Assembly: GCA_026786125.1 (NCBI GenBank)
Contig: JAJAYU010000182.1
Span: forward strand, 1-6,506
From: Chamaesiphon sp.
GTDB taxonomy: Bacteria > Cyanobacteriota > Cyanobacteriia > Cyanobacteriales > Chamaesiphonaceae
Direction: 5' to 3'
DNA: 6,506 nt
The notes beneath the pieces were generated by a model. That model searched no databases, was not told the DNA's origin, and saw nothing but the letters and a program-made list of their open reading frames with translations. Both the position numbers and the translations under genes were made by a program. Positions 1-5,082 of the stretch are shown piece by piece; position 1 is the stretch's first letter; each line of letters begins with the position of its first letter.

Positions 1-33
1 CGCAATATTTTATGTCCAACCATCTTTCTATAT

Positions 34-113
34 GTAGATCCAGGTAGAATCATTAGGTAGACAAGGACGTGCGCGAGCCGCTGGTGTAAGAGATAAGTCT
101 ACCTTTTGGTAGA
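34..113. repeat. GTAGA/GGTAGA repeats and hairpin upstream of psaE
   Basis: The word GTAGA occurs at 34-38, 44-48, 57-61 and 109-113, and three of these are extended to GGTAGA (43-48, 56-61, 108-113). The last copy forms a perfect inverted repeat with TCTACC at 98-103, separated by TTTT (104-107). All copies lie upstream of the proposed -10 of psaE, so they are better placed for protein binding than for an RNA structure. No known cyanobacterial regulator site was matched. The function is inferred only from position and repetition. Confidence 0.45.
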
Positions 114-131
114 TGTTCGATCCCCAGTTTG

Positions 132-140
132 TGCGATAAT
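132..140 (+). promoter_or_regulatory. Probable extended -10 promoter of psaE
   Basis: TGC followed by GATAAT (135-140) fits an extended -10 element (TGN plus a 5/6 match to TATAAT). Transcription would start near 147, giving a leader of about 35 nt before the ATG at 183. No convincing -35 hexamer lies 16-18 bp upstream, which is tolerable for an extended -10 promoter. A clear ribosome binding site, GAGG at 171-174, follows and is 8 nt from the ATG. The start site has not been mapped. Confidence 0.55.
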
Positions 141-182
141 ATCACTGGCATCGATTAGCTCAATATTACTGAGGAAAATCTC

Positions 183-557
183 ATGATTGAACGTGGGTCT
201 AAAGTTCGGATTCTCCGAGCTGAATCTTACTGGTTTCGGGAAGAAGGTACCGTCGCTGCGATGGACAAGAGTGGCATCAAATATCCCGTAATTGTCCGGT
301 TTAACAAGGTGAATTATGCAGGTGTCAATACCAATAACTTTGGATTGCACGAGCTGGAAGAAACAGCCGCACCGACTGCAAAATCTAAATCGACTGCTTC
401 CACTGGAGGTAAGCAGACGACAATCGAGCCAGTTACCCGCCGTACGGGGCAAGGTGATATGAAAGCAGATGTTCGCCCAGGTGCAGCTCCCGAGTCAGCC
501 GCTGTGGACGATACAACTGTTGAAGGCTCACCTAATCAAGGCACGGAATCAAGATAG
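183..557 (+). CDS. psaE: Photosystem I reaction centre subunit IV (PsaE) with long C-terminal extension
   Basis: PsaE is a small SH3-like subunit on the cytoplasmic (stromal) face of photosystem I that helps ferredoxin dock and supports cyclic electron flow. Residues 1-58 carry the family pattern: RGSKVRILR at 4-12, ESYWF at 14-18, GTVA at 22-25, [10 protein letters not shown] at 31-40 and [11 protein letters not shown] at 43-53. The ATG at 183 is supported by GAGG 8 nt upstream and by agreement with the usual PsaE N-terminus. Cyanobacterial PsaE is normally about 70-75 residues, whereas this one has 124. The extra 65 or so residues (from about 60) are rich in Ala, Thr, Ser, Gly, Pro and charged residues, with no hydrophobic stretch, so they are probably disordered. 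The reading frame is open throughout with no sign of a frameshift. The gene seems to be monocistronic and converges on cydB. Identity is certain; the role of the tail is unknown. Confidence 0.97.
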   Translation: MIERGSKVRILRAESYWFREEGTVAAMDKSGIKYPVIVRFNKVNYAGVNTNNFGLHELEETAAPTAKSKSTASTGGKQTTIEPVTRRTGQGDMKADVRPGAAPESAAVDDTTVEGSPNQGTESR

Positions 558-584
558 ATAATTGTCAGGGCAATATCTTGATTC
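546..584 (+). terminator. Hairpin over the psaE stop codon, possible terminator
   Basis: An 11-bp perfect inverted repeat pairs GAATCAAGATA (546-556) with TATCTTGATTC (574-584), around a 17-nt loop. The left arm covers the last psaE codons, and the stop TAG is at 555-557. The sequence after it (585-597) is T-rich but not a clean T run, so a classical intrinsic terminator is only possible. It could equally act in mRNA 3'-end protection, or on the convergent cydB transcript. Confidence 0.45.
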
Positions 585-590
585 GCTGTC

Positions 591-660
591 TTGTTGTAGT
601 TGTATGGGCGGGAAACCCATCCATACAACTGCGCCGCTTCATGAATTGCCCCTACAATAA
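591..660. repeat. Small palindromic repeat element between psaE and cydB
   Basis: The ends at 591-599 (TTGTTGTAG) and 652-660 (CTACAATAA) are inverted copies of each other with 8 of 9 matches. Inside, AGTTGTATGG (598-607) pairs with CCATACAACT (621-630). The stem continues through a G-T pair, one mismatch and GGG/CCC around an AAA loop (613-615). The layout resembles small non-coding mobile or REP-like repeats dispersed between genes of many cyanobacteria. That assignment rests on structure only, since other copies cannot be seen in this window. It may also serve as a transcript end for the convergent genes. Confidence 0.5.
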
Positions 661-675
661 TTTAGCTACTCATGC

Positions 676-1683
676 TCAATCAATACTAGTTACAACCTTC
701 CCTCTGAATACAATATAGTTGTAAATATTATAAAACAGCATAATCGGAATTAGCACACCAACAAAAGTTAGCATAAATACCAACGCACTAGGAGATGCAG
801 CGGCTTGATAAATAGTGATTTGGTTAGGAATAACATACGGAAATACAATTAAACCTAGTCCGATAAAACTGAGCAAGAAAATTAGAATTGTCCAGACAAA
901 TGGAGTTCTTTCTTCCTGTCGATCGAGACTTGTAAGTAACAACCCAATTAGTAATAATCCTAAGATTGGAATCGCCACAAAAACATAGACCAGTGGCGCA
1001 CTAAATAGCCGAGTTCGAGCTGCTTCATAGAATATGGGCGTAACGATCGTGATTAAAACTGCACCGATAAATGTGGTGATTGCAGCGATTTTAGCCGTGC
1101 GAAAATGGGTTTGCTGTAGTTCGCCTTCGGTCTTGAGAATTAGGTAAGTAGAACCAATCAAGACATAGCCTTGAATTAGCGTAATCGCAACTAAAGTTGA
1201 TCGCCAATCGAGCCAATCCCAAGTCGAACCAGTGAAATGACCAGCAGCATCGACACTAATTCCTTCAATTACGCTACCGAGTGCAAAACCTTGACCTAAA
1301 GCCGCAATAAAACTACCCGCGCCAAACGCATAGTTCCAAAAGAACTTATGAGTCGAATGCTCGCGAAATTCAAAGGCTACCGCTCGAAAAATTAAACCGA
1401 AAATCATAATGAAGATCGGCATATATAGGGCAGTCAAAATCGTCCCATAAGCTAATGGAAATGCGCCAAATAAAGCACCAGCCATCACCACCAGCCAGGT
1501 TTCATTAGCATCCCAAATATTACCCAAACTAGTCATCAGAATACTGCGACGTTCTTCATCAGAGCTAGTCAGAGATAGAATCCCCACGCCTAAATCGAAG
1601 CCATCTAGCATCACATATAGAAATAGAAATAAGCCTAAAATAATAAACCAAACTTGTGGCAAAAACCGTAATAATGCGTCCAT
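676..1683 (-). CDS. cydB: Cytochrome bd quinol oxidase subunit II (CydB)
   Basis: CydB is the structural partner of CydA in the bd-type terminal oxidase, which oxidises membrane quinol and reduces oxygen to water without pumping protons. The protein has 335 residues and about eight or nine hydrophobic helices. Family landmarks are DGFDLGVG at 27-34, WDANETWLV at 57-65 and FRAVAFEFR at 99-107, with FPYVIP in the C-terminal half. It is somewhat shorter than E. coli CydB (379 residues), in the range of compact bacterial CydB proteins. The ATG at 1681-1683 is preceded on the minus strand by AGGAG (1689-1693) with 5-nt spacing. The gene starts 12 bp after the cydA stop, so the two are almost certainly co-transcribed and translated together. 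No helper peptide gene of CydX type follows. Its likely site is the thylakoid and/or plasma membrane. Confidence 0.97.
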   Translation of the reverse strand: MDALLRFLPQVWFIILGLFLFLYVMLDGFDLGVGILSLTSSDEERRSILMTSLGNIWDANETWLVVMAGALFGAFPLAYGTILTALYMPIFIMIFGLIFRAVAFEFREHSTHKFFWNYAFGAGSFIAALGQGFALGSVIEGISVDAAGHFTGSTWDWLDWRSTLVAITLIQGYVLIGSTYLILKTEGELQQTHFRTAKIAAITTFIGAVLITIVTPIFYEAARTRLFSAPLVYVFVAIPILGLLLIGLLLTSLDRQEERTPFVWTILIFLLSFIGLGLIVFPYVIPNQITIYQAAASPSALVFMLTFVGVLIPIMLFYNIYNYIVFRGKVVTSID

Positions 1684-1695
1684 GAAAGCTCCTAA

Positions 1696-3138
1696 TTACT
1701 GCTGCGCTTCTACTGGTCTTTGATCGGGTATTGACTCGGCTGGGGCTGTATTCAGGACAAATTGACCATCCAATCCGGGTAATGGTAGTTCTAGATTTGG
1801 CCCTTTCCCGATGATTTTGCTGGCAAAATATAGCGTCGTTACTAATAAGACTGAATAGACAACGGCAAAGAACGTCAGGGAAGTCAGGACATTGCTCGCT
1901 GGCAGATGCGAAGCTGCGTCAGCGGTGCGAATTTGACCGTAGAGCGTCCAAGGTTGTCGCCCGACACAGCGGACAATCCAGCCTGATTCAACGGCAATAT
2001 AGCCTAAAGGTGCGGCAAGTATCCAGGTACGGAGAAACCACTTTTGCGACTCGATTTTTTCCGGTGAGAGATTGCCGAGCAGCCACTGTAAGACACTCCA
2101 GAGCATTACACCTGCGAGAAAGAAGCCAATCCCACTCATGATCCGGAAGCAGTAGTAAATCAGTCCGACCATTTTTGGTCGATCTGTTTTTACCCATGCT
2201 TTGAGTCCGAGTACTGGTACGGTCAGATTCTTGCGAAATTCGAGGATATAGCCCAAACCATTCGGGATGGTAATTTCCCACTTGTTCCGCTCATTAGCTT
2301 CGTCTGGAATCGCTAGTAGGCTCCAGTCCGCAGGCTGTCCCGCTGGACTACTTTCCCACTTTGATTCCATTGCAGCTAGTTTCGTCGGCTGATATTGGGC
2401 GACTTGCTCTGCGCTGAGATGTCCGACATAGATTTGCAGTGGTGTCACGGCGATCGCCGTTGCGAGTACAATCTTGAGAGACTGGGTAAAAAAAGCTTGA
2501 TGGCGTTGTTTGAGAATATACCAAGCACTGATGCCACCGATCACAAACAGGGATGTTTCTAATGTTGCCAGAAACATGTGGGCGACACTCTTGACCATGA
2601 AGGGGTTGAGAATTGCTTGAAAGTAATCGCTGACAATGAATTTGCCATTGACCATTTCACCTCCAGCGGGTGTTTGTAACCACGAGTTGGCAACCAGAAT
2701 CCAGAAGGTGGATAAGTTCGCGCCAAACGCCACCATCACGGTTGCCAGATAATGAATCAGCGGCGATACTCGACCCCAACCGAATAACATAATTCCCAAG
2801 AATCCGGCTTCCAACATGAAAGCCATCGAGGCTTCAAAGCCCAAAATACTGCCAAAGAAATCGCCAACAGCTTCCGAAAAGGGTGCCCAGTTGGTGCCAA
2901 ATTGAAACTCCATCGGTAGCCCAGATGCTACCCCAATCCCAAAGTTTAAGAGGAACAGCTTTGACCAAAACCGAGCGTGATAATAGTATTCTGGGCGACG
3001 AGTCTTAATCCACAGTCCTTCGACGATGACTAGATAGATCGACATCCCTGTGGTTAGAACTGGCCACAACATGTGAAAAGTAGCCGTCAGCGCAAACTGC
3101 ATTCGCGACAGCGCGACGGTATTTGAAAAAATATCCAT
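1696..3138 (-). CDS. cydA: Cytochrome bd quinol oxidase subunit I (CydA), short Q-loop type
   Basis: CydA carries the haems (b558, b595 and d or a second b) and the quinol site of the bd oxidase, a cyanide-tolerant terminal oxidase. Matching by eye to E. coli CydA, H22 corresponds to His19 (haem b595 ligand), E102 and E110 to Glu99 and Glu107, H187 to His186 and M334 (in FRIM) to Met393 (both haem b558 ligands). K253 and E258 in KLAAMESKWE correspond to the Q-loop Lys252 and Glu257. The GRQPW signature is at 393-397. At 480 residues it lacks the roughly 50-70 residue C-terminal Q-loop insert of E. coli CydA, so it is the short-Q-loop form. The ATG matches the family N-terminus (SRMQFALTA at 11-19) and has a weak AGG 6 nt upstream. 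First gene of the cydAB operon, divergent from the gene at 3454. In cyanobacteria this enzyme drains excess electrons from plastoquinol. Confidence 0.98.
   Translation of the reverse strand: MDIFSNTVALSRMQFALTATFHMLWPVLTTGMSIYLVIVEGLWIKTRRPEYYYHARFWSKLFLLNFGIGVASGLPMEFQFGTNWAPFSEAVGDFFGSILGFEASMAFMLEAGFLGIMLFGWGRVSPLIHYLATVMVAFGANLSTFWILVANSWLQTPAGGEMVNGKFIVSDYFQAILNPFMVKSVAHMFLATLETSLFVIGGISAWYILKQRHQAFFTQSLKIVLATAIAVTPLQIYVGHLSAEQVAQYQPTKLAAMESKWESSPAGQPADWSLLAIPDEANERNKWEITIPNGLGYILEFRKNLTVPVLGLKAWVKTDRPKMVGLIYYCFRIMSGIGFFLAGVMLWSVLQWLLGNLSPEKIESQKWFLRTWILAAPLGYIAVESGWIVRCVGRQPWTLYGQIRTADAASHLPASNVLTSLTFFAVVYSVLLVTTLYFASKIIGKGPNLELPLPGLDGQFVLNTAPAESIPDQRPVEAQQ
2450..2457. repeat. HIP1 octamer
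   Basis: GCGATCGC, the highly iterated palindrome of cyanobacterial genomes, occurs here within cydA and also at 3538-3545 and 4475-4482. Three copies in 6.5 kb is well above the one per 65 kb expected for a random octamer and supports a cyanobacterial origin. Confidence 0.9.
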
Positions 3139-3183
3139 GTCTGACCTGCTAATTGGTTTGAATTTTTAGCTAACCTAGTTCTA

Positions 3184-3189
3184 ATCATA
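3184..3189 (-). promoter_or_regulatory. Candidate -10 box for cydAB
   Basis: Read on the minus strand this is TATGAT, a 5/6 match to TATAAT, about 45 nt upstream of the cydA start codon. The sequence 17 bp further upstream (TACAGA, 3207-3212) is a poor -35, while TTGATA at 3216-3221 is too far away (26 bp). Promoter position is therefore tentative. It lies just downstream of the palindrome at 3216-3240, which would suit control by a bound regulator. Confidence 0.3.
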
Positions 3190-3215
3190 GACAGTTTCGC
3201 CAGTTCTCTGTAGAT

Positions 3216-3240
3216 TATCAATGGTAATTAATCATTGATA
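3216..3240. promoter_or_regulatory. 25-bp palindrome upstream of cydA, putative operator
   Basis: TATCAATG (3216-3223) and CATTGATA (3233-3240) are perfect inverted copies separated by the 9-bp AT-rich centre GTAATTAAT. The site is 78 bp upstream of the cydA start and about 215 bp upstream of the divergent gene, directly behind the best cydA -10 candidate. It has no T run and sits in a divergent promoter region, so a dimeric regulator site is a better reading than a terminator. It matches neither the FNR/CRP-type order (TTGAT-N4-ATCAA) nor NtcA (GTA-N8-TAC). The regulator is unknown. Confidence 0.45.
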
Positions 3241-3361
3241 GTACAGTTTCCGGTGAGGATAATTTTACTCATTTAGAGCGTACAGCTTAAGTTATTTTTC
3301 AGACCGATCGCGATCAATATTTTCCCCCGTACCACTAACTTTTAATTAATTTATCTACCTT

Positions 3362-3367
3362 TTGACA
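3362..3367 (+). promoter_or_regulatory. Perfect TTGACA -35 box, candidate promoter of the gene at 3454
   Basis: TTGACA matches the consensus -35 exactly and lies inside the element TCTACCTTTTGACAGA (3354-3369). The expected -10 position holds only poor matches such as TTTAGG (3384-3389, 16-bp spacing). If used, the transcript would begin near 3396 with a leader of about 58 nt. The weak -10 suggests dependence on an activator or an alternative sigma factor, but this is inference. Confidence 0.35.
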
Positions 3368-3453
3368 GAGTGAGCAATCTATCTTTAGGTGCTGGCAGTT
3401 CGTTAGTGAGTCTTGATACGATCGGTCTGTAGCAACTAGCAGATTCAATCACT

Positions 3454-3975
3454 ATGATTAACTTAATCAACGCGGCAAAAATCACACTTCGATCTTTTAA
3501 TTTAAGATCACTTTACAAAACTGTCCTAAGTTTTGTAGCGATCGCACTTTTAGTTACAACTACTGCTTGCAACGGTACTGAGGTCGCCTCCACAAAAAAT
3601 TTGGAGAATCCACCACCAGGTAAAATTACTGAGCTGTACAAGCCCATTACGCCCCCTGTCGGTGGGATGAATAACTATAGTGATACTGACCCACGAGTCG
3701 ATACTTCTAAAGCAGATGGCAAAGTCGATCGATTGATCAAACAATCAAAGGATTTGGAGCGAAAAGACACCAATCCACTCGAACAAATTAAAAAACAATT
3801 CGATCTCAAAGGAATTCAAGAAAGAGTTGGAGATACGGCTGAAAGCATAGGTCAATCGGCTCAAGAAACCACAGATGATCTCTCTGAAGGTACTCGCAAG
3901 GGATTTGCCAACGTCAAGAAAAATGCTAAGTCATTTAAGGATGATGTAGATACAGCGGTTAAAAAGGCGTATTAA
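3454..3975 (+). CDS. Small exported, probably lipid-anchored protein, DUF6658-like
   Basis: The product has 173 residues. Residues 22-37 form a hydrophobic signal segment after several basic residues, ending in TTAC with Cys39. This resembles a lipobox, although Thr at -3 is less usual than Leu or Val, so a lipoprotein is probable and plain export possible. The mature part has a Pro-rich linker (53-68), the motif GMNNYSDTDPR at 71-81, then a charged helical tail (88-172) rich in Lys, Asp, Glu, Gln and Ala with LEA-like spacing. The NYSDTDPR region followed by an amphipathic tail recalls the cyanobacterial family called DUF6658 or low-temperature-induced protein; this is recollection, not a search. 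No good Shine-Dalgarno precedes the ATG, but no other nearby start keeps the signal sequence. A HIP1 octamer lies inside the gene (3538-3545). Function is unknown; an envelope or thylakoid-lumen stress role is speculation. Confidence 0.75.
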   Translation: MINLINAAKITLRSFNLRSLYKTVLSFVAIALLVTTTACNGTEVASTKNLENPPPGKITELYKPITPPVGGMNNYSDTDPRVDTSKADGKVDRLIKQSKDLERKDTNPLEQIKKQFDLKGIQERVGDTAESIGQSAQETTDDLSEGTRKGFANVKKNAKSFKDDVDTAVKKAY

Positions 3976-3981
3976 ACGATC

Positions 3982-4012
3982 ATCTCTAGATCGAAGCGAA
4001 AATCCTAGAGAT
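3982..4012 (+). terminator. Hairpin downstream of the lipoprotein gene
   Basis: ATCTCTAG (3982-3989) and CTAGAGAT (4005-4012) form a perfect 8-bp inverted repeat with a 15-nt loop, starting 7 nt after the stop codon. No T run follows directly, so it may stabilise the mRNA end or act as a weak terminator together with the GC-rich hairpin at 4037-4066. Confidence 0.4.
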
Positions 4013-4036
4013 CTAGGCCGCAATTTAACTAAACCC

Positions 4037-4066
4037 CCACCCTCCCCATCCCACTGAGGAGGGTGG
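4037..4066 (+). terminator. GC-rich hairpin between the lipoprotein gene and the small gene at 4093
   Basis: CCACCCTCC (4037-4045) pairs perfectly with GGAGGGTGG (4058-4066) around a 12-nt loop. It is the strongest structure in the spacer. It lacks a T tail, being followed by an A-rich run. Its right arm contains a purine run that imitates a Shine-Dalgarno next to the GTG at 4063, but pairing would hide it and it sits too close to that codon. It probably insulates the next gene from upstream transcription or forms a 5' leader structure for it. Confidence 0.45.
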
Positions 4067-4083
4067 AAGATAATAATAATAAC

Positions 4084-4087
4084 GAGG
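4084..4087 (+). promoter_or_regulatory. Ribosome binding site deciding the ATG at 4093
   Basis: GAGG at 4084-4087 stands 5 nt before the ATG at 4093-4095. The in-frame GTG at 4063 has its purine run (4056-4062) directly abutting it, inside the hairpin stem, so the ATG is the better start. Confidence 0.6.
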
Positions 4088-4092
4088 TTAAA

Positions 4093-4299
4093 ATGTTTCT
4101 TCAAAATAAAAGCTCTGATACTCTAATTAAAATTACAGATCTAGAAACTCTATTCAATCCACTCAAAAATGAGATCGAGGGGAGGATCCAAGAAGGTGAG
4201 GAAGAGCAAGACATAGAACCTTTTTCCAAACAGGATTTAACATTTGCATCTGGCGAGAACTTGCCACTTTGCTGGCTCGATCCAAATTATCGCCATTAA
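4093..4299 (+). CDS. 68-residue conserved cyanobacterial protein (often labelled acetyltransferase)
   Basis: The protein begins MFLQNKSSDTLIKI and ends GENLPLCWLDPNYRH. I recall a family of cyanobacterial proteins of this size that start MxLQHKPxGDLVE, have an acidic centre (here EGEEEQD, about residues 34-40) and end SGESLPRCWLDPHYR. They are often annotated as acetyltransferase, but at 68 residues the chain is far too short for a GNAT fold and no acetyl-CoA loop is visible, so the label should not be taken as function. The start at ATG 4093 is chosen over GTG 4063 because of a well-placed GAGG and family length. The stop lies 46 bp before the DUF3891 gene, so the two could share a transcript. 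No signal peptide or membrane segment. The protein is acidic and probably cytoplasmic. Confidence 0.72.
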   Translation: MFLQNKSSDTLIKITDLETLFNPLKNEIEGRIQEGEEEQDIEPFSKQDLTFASGENLPLCWLDPNYRH

Positions 4300-4345
4300 T
4301 TCAACTAATCTGAATCGATCGACAAAAAAGAACACAGATCCAATC

Positions 4346-5071
4346 ATGATTACGAACCTGATCGACAATGGCTGGGAAATTATTTATCATCGCGCTCATG
4401 CACTGCTAGCCGCCCAAATTGCTGGCTATTGGCAAACGCCAGATGATACAGCTCATCTGGTAGAAACGATCGCCGCGATCGCCCATCATGATGACCTAGA
4501 GCGCGAATGGCAAGGCAATCATCTCACCAAAGCATGTGCCCCATTTGACTTTACCTTAGGCGGCTCGACATCGATTAAGTCACTATACGAACATGTTGAC
4601 GATGCTCGTTATCGTGGGCGATGGGTGGCACTGTTGGTTTCGATGCACATGACTTTTTTGAGTCAGGGCAAGTATGGCGAAAATCCCGAACTCGACGAAT
4701 TTGTGGATCGACAGATTGAGCTACAGACAGCTTGGCGAAAGAGCTTGAAAGTCAAGAAGGTTGATGCCGAAAAAGCCTACGCCATGATGCAGTGTTGCGA
4801 CAGGTTATCACTAATCTTGTGTCAACGTCAGCTTCCGGAAGGAGAAAGACTGCTCGAAATAGCTAAAGGTCCGACTGGACAGCGTCACGATATTTTAAAA
4901 CGTGCCGATCAGACTCTGAGCGTCAACCCTTGGCCGTTTGTAGATGAAAATTTTACAGTCCATGTAGATGCCTGTTATCCCACCCAGATGAAATTTGATA
5001 GCAACCAAGAATTGGTTGAATCATTACAACAGGCATCAATAAGTTCACTCCAGTGGAATTTTGTTAAATGA
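4346..5071 (+). CDS. DUF3891 family protein with HD-like residues
   Basis: The product has 241 residues and no signal peptide or membrane helix. The pattern fits DUF3891: an N-terminal MITNLIDNGWEIIYHRAHALLAAQIA segment (split here as residues 1-26), HHDDLEREW at 47-55, CDRLSLILC at 151-159 and NPWPF at 194-198. The order H18, H48-D49 and D152 imitates the metal ligands of HD-domain phosphohydrolases, so a metal-dependent hydrolase fold is plausible, but the biochemical function is unknown. I chose the ATG at 4346 because the family begins here. The same frame is open back to an ATG at 4244, but those 34 residues overlap the preceding gene and show no conservation that I recognise. No good Shine-Dalgarno is seen, only a weak AGAA. 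Two HIP1-like words overlap the HHDD codons (GCGATCGC at 4475-4482). It follows the small gene by 46 bp and may be co-transcribed with it. Confidence 0.85.
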   Translation: MITNLIDNGWEIIYHRAHALLAAQIAGYWQTPDDTAHLVETIAAIAHHDDLEREWQGNHLTKACAPFDFTLGGSTSIKSLYEHVDDARYRGRWVALLVSMHMTFLSQGKYGENPELDEFVDRQIELQTAWRKSLKVKKVDAEKAYAMMQCCDRLSLILCQRQLPEGERLLEIAKGPTGQRHDILKRADQTLSVNPWPFVDENFTVHVDACYPTQMKFDSNQELVESLQQASISSLQWNFVK

Positions 5072-5082
5072 ATATTTTTCAA

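Larger units (their letters stand above)
3139..3453. other. Divergent intergenic region between cydA and the lipoprotein gene
   Basis: This 315-bp spacer contains no convincing gene on either strand. From the cydA side it holds a weak ribosome binding site (3145-3147), a candidate -10 (3184-3189) and a 25-bp palindrome (3216-3240). On the other side are a 130-bp stretch bounded by an 11-bp perfect inverted repeat (3300-3310 and 3419-3429), a TCTACCTTTTG element (3354-3364) also found before psaE, and a consensus TTGACA (3362-3367). Between 3241 and 3299 nothing specific is seen. Confidence 0.7.

Noticed and set aside
83..90. Possible HLR1 (RpaB) half-site before psaE, as CTTACACC on the minus strand
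   Set aside because: HLR1 needs two TTACA-type direct repeats with fixed spacing; only one imperfect half-site is present.
99..452. Minus-strand open frame of 117 codons opposite psaE
   Set aside because: It overlaps the clearly coding psaE on the other strand, has no recognisable family pattern and no ribosome site.
568..645. Short minus-strand ORF of 25 codons after cydB, considered as a CydX-type oxidase peptide
   Set aside because: The translation begins MKRRSCMDGF and is basic and not hydrophobic, with no membrane helix, and it is formed by the palindromic repeat.
3216..3240. FNR or NtcA binding site
   Set aside because: The half-sites are in the wrong order and spacing for TTGAT-N4-ATCAA, and no GTA-N8-TAC is found.
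4244..4345. N-terminal extension of the DUF3891 protein from an ATG at 4244
   Set aside because: It overlaps the 4093-4299 gene, and the family N-terminus begins at the ATG at 4346.
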